Shown: positions 51,989 to 60,350 of the stretch, in pieces
Position numbering within the stretch: position 1 is the stretch's first letter
How the letters are laid out: every line of letters starts with the position of its first letter
Source: Niveispirillum irakense DSM 11586
GTDB taxonomy: Bacteria; Pseudomonadota; Alphaproteobacteria; Azospirillales; Azospirillaceae
Length of the DNA: 64,000 bases
Direction of reading: 5' to 3'
Assembly (NCBI RefSeq): GCF_000429645.1
Contig: NZ_AUCG01000021.1
Coordinates: forward strand, 124,001-188,000
Translations under genes and position numbers: made by a program
The notes under the pieces: generated by a model
Told to the model about the DNA's origin: nothing
The model's input: the letters and a program-made list of their open reading frames with translations, nothing else
Database searches by the model: none

Positions 51989-52192
51989 GCGATCATATCC
52001 TCCACATGCCGGGCCGGCTAAGGCGCTCACGTGGATTTTATACTAATTTTGCCGACGACGGGCCTCATGCGCGATTACCGGCATCTTTGACCATTACAGG
52101 TCTGGCAGGACACTGCGCGAAAGTATGCCCGTCTTTCGGGCTGAAGGCCTGTCATCAAACGGTGAAAGGCGCGCGCCATGTCGGGGCGCGCA

Positions 52193-52221
52193 ATGCCGGC
52201 CCGGTCAGGCGGGGCCGGCAT
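52193..52221 (-). terminator. hairpin behind the RAM-domain gene
   Basis: Arms ATGCCGGCCC and GGGCCGGCAT with a 9-base loop lie 8 bases after the RAM-domain gene. There is no T-run, so its strength is uncertain. Confidence 0.5.
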
Positions 52222-52228
52222 ACGGGCG

Positions 52229-52471
52229 TCAGGCAAAAGCCTTGAACGTGATCATGGTGAAAGTGTCTTTCACCCCGGACAGGGTCTGAATCCGGCCTGT
52301 GACGAAATGGCCGATATCCTCCCCATCGGGGAGGAAGCACTTCATCATCAGATCATACTGGCCGGAGATGGAATGCACCTCCGACACTTCCTCCACATCC
52401 TGGACGGCGAGATCAGCCACGTCATAGGCGCGGCCAAGTTCGCATTTGACCAGAACGAAGATGGTCTGCAT
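52229..52471 (-). CDS. stand-alone Lrp/AsnC ligand-binding (RAM) protein
   Basis: The 80-residue protein is a single RAM domain (alpha/beta ferredoxin-like) without the usual HTH. The family core VQDVEEVSEVHSISGQYDL and the final TFTMITFKAF strand are present. Such proteins form dimers or larger rings that bind amino acids and may join full-length Lrp proteins. It starts 4 bases after the end of the DEAD-box helicase gene, so both are cotranscribed. Its job is unknown. Confidence 0.88.
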   Translation of the reverse strand: MQTIFVLVKCELGRAYDVADLAVQDVEEVSEVHSISGQYDLMMKCFLPDGEDIGHFVTGRIQTLSGVKDTFTMITFKAFA

Positions 52472-52475
52472 CGGC

Positions 52476-54065
52476 TCAACCCTCGGCCGCTGTTACCAGT
52501 TCGGTCACCGGTTCCGTCTTCGGACGGGCGGCGCGCAGGATGAAGGCGGGCACGTCATCGCCAAAGCCGACAACGGGGGCGAAATCATCCATATCGTCGC
52601 GGCGGGGGCGGCGATCACGGCGGTCGTCACGATCACGGCGGGGATAATCGCCACGCTCGGGCCGCTGCTCGTTGCGGTCGAAACGCTCTGTCCGCTCGGA
52701 CCGCTCCACCCGCGGCTCATTGCGTTCAGGCCGTTCGGTGCGCTCTACCCGCTCAGTGCGCGCCGGCCGCTCGTTCCGGTCACGGGTACGGCGGGGCTCG
52801 CGGGCTTCCGCAGTTTCCGGTGCAGCCTCCGTCTCCGTCCGCTCGCGCGGGGTGCGATCCTTGCGGCCGCGCGGGGCTTCGTCCCGCTTTGCCCGGACGC
52901 CACGACGGCGGCGGCCGTCATCATCAAAGGAAAGCTCGGCCGTTTCTATCCCTTCGATCGTGAAACGGGGGATTTCCTGATTGATCAGCTTCTCAATCGC
53001 CTGCACCAGCTTGCCATCTTCCGGCATGGCGATGGTGAAGGCACGGCCGGTCTTGCCGGCACGGCCGGTGCGACCGATGCGATGGACGTAATCTTCCGAA
53101 TGATGCGGCGTGTCGAAATTGAACACGTGGCTGACATTGGAGATGTCGATGCCGCGGGCCGCCACATCGGAGCAGACCAGAAGATCAATGCTGCCGGCCT
53201 TGAAAGCCTCCAGCGTTTCCATACGCTTGGACTGCACCATGTCGCCATGCAGCGCGCCGGCATTGAAACCGTGCTTGACCAGCGAACCATGGACGACGGC
53301 CACATCCTTCTTCCGATTGCAGAAGATGAAGGCGTTCTTCACATCGTCGTTTTTCAGCAGGTGGCGCAGGGCCTCGCGCTTGTCTTCCTCATTCACCACC
53401 AGCAGATGCTGGGCCACGGTGGTGGCGGTGGAGGCGGGCGCGCTGACCGTCACCTCTTCCGGCTTATCCAGGAACTTGTCGGCCAGACGCTTGATCTCCG
53501 GCGGCATCGTGGCGCTGAAGAACAGGGTCTGACGCTTGCGCGGCAGCAGGCTGACGATCCGCTCGATATCCGGGATGAACCCCATGTCCAGCATGCGGTC
53601 CGCCTCGTCGATCACCAGAACCTTGATGTCGGTCAGCAGAATATTGCCGCGATCAAACAGGTCCATCATGCGGCCGGGCGTGGCAATCAGCACATCGACG
53701 CCGCGTTCCAGCTTCTTGATCTGATCGCCAAAGCTCTCGCCGCCAATCAGCAGCGCCATGTTCAGCTTATGGTACTTGCCGTAAAGCTCGAAATTGTCGG
53801 CTACCTGGGCAGCCAGTTCGCGCGTCGGTTCCAGGATCAGGGAGCGCGGCATGCGCGCCTTCGCCCGACCACGGCCCAGGATATCGATCATGGGCAGGGT
53901 AAAAGACGCGGTTTTACCCGTACCGGTCTGCGCACAGCCCAGCACGTCACGACCCTGCAGCACCCACGGAATAGCTTTTTCCTGGATTGGCGTCGGATTC
54001 TTGTAACCGACCTCATCAACGGCGCGCAGGACGTCGGGACCGAGCCCCAGTTCCGAAAACAGCAT
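52476..54065 (-). CDS. DEAD-box RNA helicase, RhlE-like
   Basis: The 529-residue helicase unwinds RNA, often in ribosome assembly or RNA decay in the cold. All motifs are present: Q motif (NPTPIQEKAIP), AQTGTGKT, PTRELA, DEAD in VIDEADRMLD, FFSATMP, and HRIGRTGRAG. After the core (about 375) comes a long tail rich in Arg and Glu with ERTERxERNE-like repeats (about 415-490) that should bind RNA and be disordered. The start at 54065 has GAAGG 5 bases upstream; the ATG at 54083 lacks one. It is cotranscribed with the RAM-domain gene. Confidence 0.93.
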   Translation of the reverse strand: MLFSELGLGPDVLRAVDEVGYKNPTPIQEKAIPWVLQGRDVLGCAQTGTGKTASFTLPMIDILGRGRAKARMPRSLILEPTRELAAQVADNFELYGKYHKLNMALLIGGESFGDQIKKLERGVDVLIATPGRMMDLFDRGNILLTDIKVLVIDEADRMLDMGFIPDIERIVSLLPRKRQTLFFSATMPPEIKRLADKFLDKPEEVTVSAPASTATTVAQHLLVVNEEDKREALRHLLKNDDVKNAFIFCNRKKDVAVVHGSLVKHGFNAGALHGDMVQSKRMETLEAFKAGSIDLLVCSDVAARGIDISNVSHVFNFDTPHHSEDYVHRIGRTGRAGKTGRAFTIAMPEDGKLVQAIEKLINQEIPRFTIEGIETAELSFDDDGRRRRGVRAKRDEAPRGRKDRTPRERTETEAAPETAEAREPRRTRDRNERPARTERVERTERPERNEPRVERSERTERFDRNEQRPERGDYPRRDRDDRRDRRPRRDDMDDFAPVVGFGDDVPAFILRAARPKTEPVTELVTAAEG

Positions 54066-54271
54066 TAGACCTTCGTCAGGCATGTGTGACGTCGATCAAG
54101 ACCGTGACGTCAGCGGCATGGATGGGAGTGACAAACCAACCGCTCGGCGATGGGCGCCGACCAGCCAGACAAAACCGACATGGGCACATGGGTTGGACCG
54201 GGTGCCCCCTATCAGCTAGGGTCGGCCCCTTCGATAACAATTCCAGCCTGTAAGAGCAAGGATTTCGGGCG

Positions 54272-55003
54272 ATGACGCACCCCCCGCATGACGCAAGGCT
54301 GCCCCTCCTTCTGCTTCCGGGGCTGTTATGCGATGCGGCACTCTGGTCGCATCAGGTGCGCGACCTCGATGATCTGGTGCAAAGCCGGGTGGCTGACCTT
54401 ACCCAGGCCGATTCGATTGCCGTGATGGCGGAGCAGGTGCTGGCGACGGCGCCCCCGCGCTTTGCCCTGGCGGCCCTGTCCATGGGGGGCTATGTGGCGT
54501 TCGAGATCATGCGGCGCGCGCCGGAGCGGGTCCTGGGCCTGTGTCTGGTGGATACCAGCGCGCGGCCGGATACGGATGAACAGCGCAAACGACGTCAGGC
54601 TCTGCTGAAATTGGCGCAGAGCGGGAAGTTCAAAGGCGTGACGCCGCGCCTGTTGCCAACCCTGATCCACCCGGATTTCGCCAATGATCCCGCCATTGCC
54701 GGCGTGGTGATGGAGATGGCGGAGCGGGTGGGCCGCGACGCCTTTCTGCGTCAGCAGACAGCGATTCTGGGGCGGGTGGACAGCCGACCCGGCTTGGCGG
54801 CAATCCGGGTGCCGACATTATGTATTGTCGGTGCTGATGATCAGGTCACCCCACCGGACAGATTGGCCGAGGTGGCTGCCGCTGTGCCGGATGCCCGGCT
54901 GGTGGTGCTGGAGCATTGTGGCCATCTGGCCCCTTTGGAGCAGCCCGGCGCTGTGACGGCCCTGATGCGTGAGTGGGCGGCTATGGTGCGGTCAATCCAG
55001 TGA
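54272..55003 (+). CDS. alpha/beta-fold hydrolase
   Basis: The 243-residue enzyme has the fold signatures: LLLPGLLCDAALW at the oxyanion loop, nucleophile Ser in LSMGGY (about residue 71), the acid Asp in IVGADDQVTPP and the catalytic His in HCGHLAPLEQP. It lacks a signal peptide. It resembles short esterases of the MhpC type; the substrate is unknown. It is divergent from the helicase gene with a 206-base gap. Confidence 0.88.
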   Translation: MTHPPHDARLPLLLLPGLLCDAALWSHQVRDLDDLVQSRVADLTQADSIAVMAEQVLATAPPRFALAALSMGGYVAFEIMRRAPERVLGLCLVDTSARPDTDEQRKRRQALLKLAQSGKFKGVTPRLLPTLIHPDFANDPAIAGVVMEMAERVGRDAFLRQQTAILGRVDSRPGLAAIRVPTLCIVGADDQVTPPDRLAEVAAAVPDARLVVLEHCGHLAPLEQPGAVTALMREWAAMVRSIQ

Positions 55004-55201
55004 TTTGATTTCGCCATCGCGGAATATGTATGTCTGCCCCGTCCCCGATGGCGGGGCGGTGATAATTACATTGGCATGTTCAACTGACCCGGTTGCCTTT
55101 TCTGGGATCCCGGTTTCATGGCCATTGGCGATGAGTGGCTGTTCATCATGCTGGCCTCCAGACCCAGTTGGCTGTCGCGGGTTGGCAATTTTTATTCTCA
55201 C
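54992..55201 (-). CDS. possible small ORF, 69 residues (doubtful)
   Basis: A GTG start at 55201 with AGGAACC upstream opens a 69-residue frame that converges on and overlaps the end of the hydrolase gene by 12 bases. The product is polar, without signal peptide or known motif, and ends in IFRDGEIKSLD. It lies at the edge of an unusually A/T-rich stretch. It could be a remnant or chance frame. Confidence 0.25.
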   Translation of the reverse strand: MRIKIANPRQPTGSGGQHDEQPLIANGHETGIPEKATGSVEHANVIITAPPSGTGQTYIFRDGEIKSLD

Positions 55202-55403
55202 AGGTTCCTGATTTGATTGGATTTTTACTGATTGATACAGAAAATTTTTTCTTTTTTATGAATTTATTTACTGAACTTGGCTTTACTGATTCGAATTCGA
55301 GTTTTTAATATGTGGATGAGCGGGGAAAATTAGTAAAGGCACCTATCTTTTAGGTTGGTTATCTCTGATTGGCCCTCGGTGAATGGCAGGGATATGTTAA
55401 CGA
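55202..55403. other. A/T-rich intergenic stretch before the pentapeptide-repeat gene
   Basis: The stretch from about 55205 to 55350 is far richer in A and T than the rest of the window and has many T-runs, giving no coding pattern. It probably contains the promoter of the next gene and may bind a nucleoid protein. I see no clear operator. Confidence 0.5.
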
Positions 55404-56816
55404 ATGACCGTTAGCTTATTTCTGCTAACACCTGTCCAACGACTTCGGTCTCTCCTGCACATGAAAAGCACCACCTTAGATGGCCTCGATATCGACTATG
55501 TGTCGATCAGCGCGGCGGAGATCGAGCAGGTGCTGCAATTGCATCGCCGGTTCCTTCAGGGGCAGCGGGGCGGCATCCGGGCCTGCCTTAAGTTCTATGA
55601 TCTGTCACGGGTCCGCCTGCAGAATGCGCTTCTGGTGGAAGCGGATTTTACGGGCGCAAAACTTTCCGATGCCGATCTGAGCGGCGCCAATCTGCGGGGA
55701 GCCTGCTTCTTTGGCGCTGATCTGCGCCGGGCCAACCTTTCCCGTGCCACCATGATCCGGGCTGATTTGCGCGGCGCCGCGATGCGTGGTGCGTCACTTG
55801 CCCGTGCCATCCTGACGGAAGCGGATTTGCGCGACGGTTATCTGATGCGGTCCAAGAACGGTGACTTGTCGCCCTTGAGCCCGAACCAGAATGCGACCGA
55901 ACTGTCAGAAGCCACGATGATGCGTGCCGATCTCAGCCGCGCGAAACTGTCCAATGCCTTCGTCATCCAGGCCGATTTGCGCGATACCGATCTGCGCGGC
56001 GCGATGTTTGTCCGGGCCGACCTCAGCGGATCGGACCTGACCGGCTGCAATCTGGAAGGGGCGGATCTGTCCGATGCCAATCTGTCCGGCGCCAAGCTGG
56101 ACGGAGCTATTCTTACCCGCGCCCTGTTGCGCAATACCAACCTTTCGTCAGCCAGCCTGCTGGGCGCGCTGCTGGATGAGGTTGATTTGTCGATGGCCAA
56201 TCTCAGCGGGGCGGATACGCTGCGCCGGCTGGATGGAATCGACGGCGTGCTTGGCAATGCCCTGCGCCAGCACCGGGAATGGATTGTCTCCAACGGTCAT
56301 AAGGGCAAACGGGCAGACCTTACGGGGATTGATCTCAGCGGTCAGGATCTCTCCAACCTCAACCTTTCCGCGGCGATCTTGAAACAGACCTCGCTGCGCG
56401 GCGCCAACCTGTCCGGCACGGTGCTGGCCATGGCCGATCTTTCCATGGCGGACCTGCGCGAGGCCCAGCTTCCCAAGGCGGATTTGCGTGGGGCCTGCCT
56501 GGAACGGTCCATCCTGCACGATGCCGATCTGACCAACATCATCGCGTCGCCTATGGAACTGCGTAACGGCCAGAACTGGCCGACCAATTTCAGCAAGGCG
56601 CGGCTGGTCCGGGTGAATATGTCTGGTGGCAACTTGGTCGGTGCCAGAATGGAAGATGGGGATTTCACCCAGGCTAACTTGCAGAACGCTGTGTTGCGCG
56701 ATGCCGTGATGACAGACACGATCATGACCATGGCCGACCTGCGGGAGGCGGACTTGAAGAATACCGATCTGCGGGGTGCGCGCAATCTGGTGCTGCCCCT
56801 GCCCGATATGGTCTGA
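55404..56816 (+). CDS. pentapeptide-repeat protein
   Basis: The 470-residue protein consists mostly of A(D/N)LXX-type pentapeptides in two blocks (about 70-275 and 305-460), which fold into right-handed quadrilateral beta-helices. The linker between them (about 275-305: GNALRQHREWIVSNGHKGKRA) is helical. Residues 20-65 form a non-repeat start with helices. There is no signal peptide. Functions in the family range from DNA-gyrase protection to scaffolding and are not predictable. The start is uncertain: ATG at 55404 or 55461 is possible, neither with a good ribosome site. Confidence 0.85.
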   Translation: MTVSLFLLTPVQRLRSLLHMKSTTLDGLDIDYVSISAAEIEQVLQLHRRFLQGQRGGIRACLKFYDLSRVRLQNALLVEADFTGAKLSDADLSGANLRGACFFGADLRRANLSRATMIRADLRGAAMRGASLARAILTEADLRDGYLMRSKNGDLSPLSPNQNATELSEATMMRADLSRAKLSNAFVIQADLRDTDLRGAMFVRADLSGSDLTGCNLEGADLSDANLSGAKLDGAILTRALLRNTNLSSASLLGALLDEVDLSMANLSGADTLRRLDGIDGVLGNALRQHREWIVSNGHKGKRADLTGIDLSGQDLSNLNLSAAILKQTSLRGANLSGTVLAMADLSMADLREAQLPKADLRGACLERSILHDADLTNIIASPMELRNGQNWPTNFSKARLVRVNMSGGNLVGARMEDGDFTQANLQNAVLRDAVMTDTIMTMADLREADLKNTDLRGARNLVLPLPDMV

Positions 56817-56826
56817 TCTGCATCTT

Positions 56827-56858
56827 GCGGCACCGTCAACGTAACGCTAACGTGCCGC
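56827..56858 (+). terminator. hairpin behind the pentapeptide-repeat gene
   Basis: GCGGCAC (56827-56833) pairs with GTGCCGC (56852-56858) around an 18-base loop, 10 bases after the stop codon. It is weak and lacks a T-run. Confidence 0.35.
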
Positions 56859-56935
56859 CGGATTATATGATGTGCCCACGGGTGCCTTACAGATGATGCG
56901 GTCCCCTCCAGCGTGACCGCATCTGGGGGAATGAA

Positions 56936-57064
56936 ATGAGCTTCGCCGTCATTGGTATCTTTATCGCCGCTTCCGTACTGTCCGGCATCTGCATTGCGGT
57001 TATCAAGGCGCCGGAAGGTGATGGCGACCATGGCCATCATGGCCACGGGCACGGCCACCACTAA
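56936..57064 (+). CDS. 42-residue His-rich membrane peptide
   Basis: This short frame has a GGGGGA ribosome site 8 bases before the ATG at 56936. Residues 3-23 form one hydrophobic helix (FAVIGIFIAASVLSGICIAV) and the tail after APEGDGD carries seven His among ten residues ending in HGHHGHGHGHH. This looks like a single-pass membrane peptide with a metal-binding tail, for zinc, copper or nickel. I do not recognise a family. It stands alone between the pentapeptide-repeat gene and the isochorismatase gene. Confidence 0.7.
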   Translation: MSFAVIGIFIAASVLSGICIAVIKAPEGDGDHGHHGHGHGHH

Positions 57065-57087
57065 GCTGGTAGGTGCCGGGCGGAACG

Positions 57088-57648
57088 CTATTTGATCAGC
57101 CGCAGCAATTCCTTGAATTCGGGCCGGTCATAGCGTTCCAGCCATTCGAAGACCACCATCTCGCTGCTGACCAGTTCCACCTGATGATGGCGCAGGCGGT
57201 CTAATGCCGCCTGCTTGTCCGAGGCGCGGCGGGAACCGATGGCATCGGTTACTACCGCCACCTTCAACCCCAGACCGGACAGGCCCAGGGCCGTCTGCAG
57301 CACGCAGACATGCGCCTCCGTCCCCGCCAGCAGGATGGTACCACCGGCCGCCGCCCAGGACAGGAAATCCCCCTGGTTGCTGGCGGCGAAATGCACCTTG
57401 CCGAACCGTAATGGAATATGGGCGGCCAGCCGTGCCGTGGTGGGACCGATCCCTTGCGGGTTCTGTTCCGTGGCAGCGACGGGAATACCCAGCCGCTGGG
57501 CCGCATGAACCAGCACTTCACAGCGGGCCACCACCTGGTCGGCCCCGTCGATCGCGGCCAGAAGCCTGTCCTGCACATCAATGATGGCCAGCCGGCAGGC
57601 GCGGGTCAGCAGCAGGGGGCGGGGATCGGGAAGCGGGTGGGGGGTCAT
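57088..57648 (-). CDS. isochorismatase-family hydrolase
   Basis: The 186-residue enzyme has the family catalytic triad: Asp24 in AIIDVQDRL, Lys84 in RFGKVHFAA and Cys115 in TEAHVCVLQTA. These enzymes cleave amide or vinyl-ether bonds; many nicotinamidase-like members act on small amides. No siderophore genes are nearby, so isochorismate is unlikely. The ATG at 57648 is supported by AGGAA upstream; the longer frame is noise. It is divergent from a small lipoprotein gene. Confidence 0.9.
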   Translation of the reverse strand: MTPHPLPDPRPLLLTRACRLAIIDVQDRLLAAIDGADQVVARCEVLVHAAQRLGIPVAATEQNPQGIGPTTARLAAHIPLRFGKVHFAASNQGDFLSWAAAGGTILLAGTEAHVCVLQTALGLSGLGLKVAVVTDAIGSRRASDKQAALDRLRHHQVELVSSEMVVFEWLERYDRPEFKELLRLIK

Positions 57649-57798
57649 CGGCAATTCCTGTCGCTGGCCTTCCGGCGATATGCCGCATGGCTTCCATGCG
57701 ATGCCCTTCACGGTTCTGTGAGCCGTGTCACTGGCAAGGCGGGGCCGTGCGGCTATCGTCTGCCCATCATCCAATGTCTGACTGTAAGGATCAAGGTG

Positions 57799-58032
57799 AT
57801 GCACCGCTTGTCATTGGCGGGCACGGCATTGTTTTTGTTTCTCGGCGCCTGTACCGGAGCCGGGGTGCCGGTGACCCAGACCCCCGTTCAGGTAGCCGAC
57901 GAACACCCCCATTTCGCCGATTGCGCCCGCTACACCCAGGTTGCCCTGCCCAAGACGGACGATGCCGGTAACCGGGCCAGCGCTTTGGAAGCCTGTCTGG
58001 CCCAGCCCGTACAGATGGCTGCCCGTCCCTGA
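57799..58032 (+). CDS. small lipoprotein
   Basis: The 77-residue product has a signal sequence (about 1-17) with lipobox LGAC, so Cys18 would be lipidated and the mature protein anchored in a membrane. Two further Cys (in DCARY and EACLA) could form a disulfide. AGGATCAAGG lies upstream of the ATG. The function is unknown. It converges on glgX with a 12-base gap. Confidence 0.72.
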   Translation: MHRLSLAGTALFLFLGACTGAGVPVTQTPVQVADEHPHFADCARYTQVALPKTDDAGNRASALEACLAQPVQMAARP

Positions 58033-58044
58033 CCAGCGCCGTGC

Positions 58045-60201
58045 TTAAACAGTAGTGCCCGTCTTTGCCGGTTTTGCCTGCAAGACCAGCAGCAGCAGGG
58101 ATCGGCCGGTGAGCATATAGGTACTGCCGGCTTTTGCCGGGGCCAGTACCGCATCCGCCTCCAGATTGGTGTCCAGCAAAGGCTGCCAGGATTGCCCGCC
58201 CGGTACTTCCGGCAGGGTGAAGGGCACCACATCATGATGGGCATTCAGCAGCAGCAATAAGGTGTCGTCACCGCCCGACCGTTTGATGCCGGTGGCCTGC
58301 GCCCGCCCGTCCAGCAGCATGCCCAGACACCGGGCGTGGTTGTCATGCCATTGGCCATGCTGCATCTCCGTTCCGGAGGGGGTCACCCAGGTGACATCCT
58401 TCACATCCAGGTCCGGATTATGCTGCCCGGTCAGGAACCGTCCCCGCCGCAGCAGGGGATATTGCGCCCGCAGCGCCAGACAGCGGCGGACGAACCGGGT
58501 CAGGTTCTCGCCCGCCGCGTCGATCCCTTCCCAATCCAGCCAGGTGATCTCATTATCCTGGCAATAGGCATTGTTGTTGCCATGTTGGGTACGGCCAAAC
58601 TCGTCCCCTGCCAGGATCATGGGTGTGCCTTGGGCGAAAAGCAGCGTGGCCAGCATGTTGCGCTTCTGCCGTTCCCGCAGGACCTGGATGGCTTCATCCT
58701 CGGTTGGGCCTTCCGCGCCATGGTTCCAGGACAGGTTATGGGAATGGCCGTCGCGGTTATCCTCCCCGTTCGCCTGATTATGCTTGTCATTGTAGGAGAC
58801 AAGGTCATGCAGGGTGTAACCGTCATGCGCGGTGACGAAATTAACCGATGCGTAGGGCTTGCGGCCCCGGCGGTTGAAGACCGCCCCCGATGCCGTCAAC
58901 CGGTCGGCCAGTTCCGGCAACTGCCCCTCATCGCCCTTCCAATAGGCGCGCACCGTGTCGCGGAACTTGTCGTTCCATTCCGTCCAGCCCGGCGGGAAAC
59001 CGCCAACCTGATAGCCGCCCGGCCCGCAATCCCACGGCTCTGCGATCAGCTTCACCCGTGACAGCACCGGGTCCTGCCGGCAACTGTCCAGGAAGCCGCC
59101 GCCCTCGTCAAAGCCATAGGGTTCCCGGCCCAGGATGGTGGCAAGATCGAAGCGGAAGCCATCGACATGCATTTCCTCCACCCAATAGCGCAGACTGTCG
59201 GTGACCATCTGCAGCACGCGCGGGTGGGACAGGTTCAGCGTGTTCCCCGTGCCCGTCTCGTTGATGTAATAGCGCTTATTGTCCGGGATCAGCCGGTAAT
59301 AGCTGGCATTGTCGATGCCTTTGAAGGAAAGGGTCGGCCCCAGTTCATTGCCTTCAGCCGTGTGGTTGTAAACCACGTCCAGGATCACCTCCAGGCCGGC
59401 ATCATGGAACTGGGCGACCATCTGCTTGAATTCGTTGATCCCGCCGCCAGTGGCGGAATATCCGGGCTCCGGCGCGAAGAAGCCCAGCGAATTATAGCCC
59501 CAGTAATTGCGCAGGCCCCGGTCCAGCAAAGGCTGATCCTGCGCGAAGGCATGGACGGGCATCAGTTCGATGGAGGTGATGCCCAGGGCCTTCACGTAAT
59601 CCACGATCTCCTTCACCGCCATGCCGGCATAGGTGCCGCGCAGATGCGCCGGCACCAGGGGGTGGCGCTTGGTCATGCCCTTCACATGCGCTTCATAAAT
59701 GATGGTCCGGTCCCAGGGCACGCAGGGGTGCCGGTCATGGCCCCAGGTGAAGGCGGGATCGACGACGCGGCATTTCGGCATATGCGGCGCGCTGTCCCGC
59801 CGGTCGAAGCTGAGATCCTGCTGGCTATGGCCCATGCGATAGCCAAAATGCGAGGGGTGCCAGTTGATCTGTCCCACCAGCCCCTTGGCATAAGGGTCCA
59901 GCACCAGCTTGTGCGGGTTGAACCGATGGCCGTTCTGCGGATCGTAAGGCCCATGCACCCGGTAGGCATAGACAGTGCCCGGCCGCGCCTCCGGCAGGTA
60001 ACCATGCCAGACCTCGTCAGTATATTCCGGCAGGGTGATGCGTTCCAGTTCCCGCTTGCCCGCATCATCGAACAGGCACAGTTCCACCTTGGTGGCATGG
60101 GCGGAGAACAGGGCGAAATTGACCCCCAACCCGTCCCAGGTGGCCCCCAGCGGATAGGGTAGACCTTCGGCGATGCGGGACGCGCGCTTGATTTCGGCCA
60201 T
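58045..60201 (-). CDS. glgX: glycogen debranching enzyme GlgX
   Basis: GlgX removes alpha-1,6 branches of short maltodextrin side chains of glycogen. The 718-residue protein has an N-terminal CBM48 (about 10-115), a GH13 catalytic barrel with DVVYNHTAEGN, the nucleophile Asp in VDGFRFDLA, the acid in LIAEPWD and the TAHDGYTLHD motif, and a C-terminal beta domain. The start at 60201 begins the family region MAEIKRAS. It is divergent from treZ-treY, so glycogen breakdown and trehalose synthesis are likely linked: debranched chains are substrates of TreY. Confidence 0.95.
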   Translation of the reverse strand: MAEIKRASRIAEGLPYPLGATWDGLGVNFALFSAHATKVELCLFDDAGKRELERITLPEYTDEVWHGYLPEARPGTVYAYRVHGPYDPQNGHRFNPHKLVLDPYAKGLVGQINWHPSHFGYRMGHSQQDLSFDRRDSAPHMPKCRVVDPAFTWGHDRHPCVPWDRTIIYEAHVKGMTKRHPLVPAHLRGTYAGMAVKEIVDYVKALGITSIELMPVHAFAQDQPLLDRGLRNYWGYNSLGFFAPEPGYSATGGGINEFKQMVAQFHDAGLEVILDVVYNHTAEGNELGPTLSFKGIDNASYYRLIPDNKRYYINETGTGNTLNLSHPRVLQMVTDSLRYWVEEMHVDGFRFDLATILGREPYGFDEGGGFLDSCRQDPVLSRVKLIAEPWDCGPGGYQVGGFPPGWTEWNDKFRDTVRAYWKGDEGQLPELADRLTASGAVFNRRGRKPYASVNFVTAHDGYTLHDLVSYNDKHNQANGEDNRDGHSHNLSWNHGAEGPTEDEAIQVLRERQKRNMLATLLFAQGTPMILAGDEFGRTQHGNNNAYCQDNEITWLDWEGIDAAGENLTRFVRRCLALRAQYPLLRRGRFLTGQHNPDLDVKDVTWVTPSGTEMQHGQWHDNHARCLGMLLDGRAQATGIKRSGGDDTLLLLLNAHHDVVPFTLPEVPGGQSWQPLLDTNLEADAVLAPAKAGSTYMLTGRSLLLLVLQAKPAKTGTTV

Positions 60202-60350
60202 GGGTGTATCCGGGGTAGGTGGTTCGGGCGGGTGTGCAGCAGAAACCCCCGCCCGCAACCGTTGTTCCCCAGGGATTTTATTGCACTGCAAGGAACGGGG
60301 CCTGCGCCTTGCGGGTTAACCCTGCACTGGATCATCGCGTGGGGTGGCAA

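Noticed and set aside
55404-56816. Repeated DNA pattern that might suggest a CRISPR or satellite
   Set aside because: The periodicity of about 15 bases is in frame and encodes pentapeptide repeats.
57088-57648. Siderophore-type isochorismatase
   Set aside because: There are no entA, entC or peptide synthetase genes nearby and the protein is a short single-domain hydrolase.
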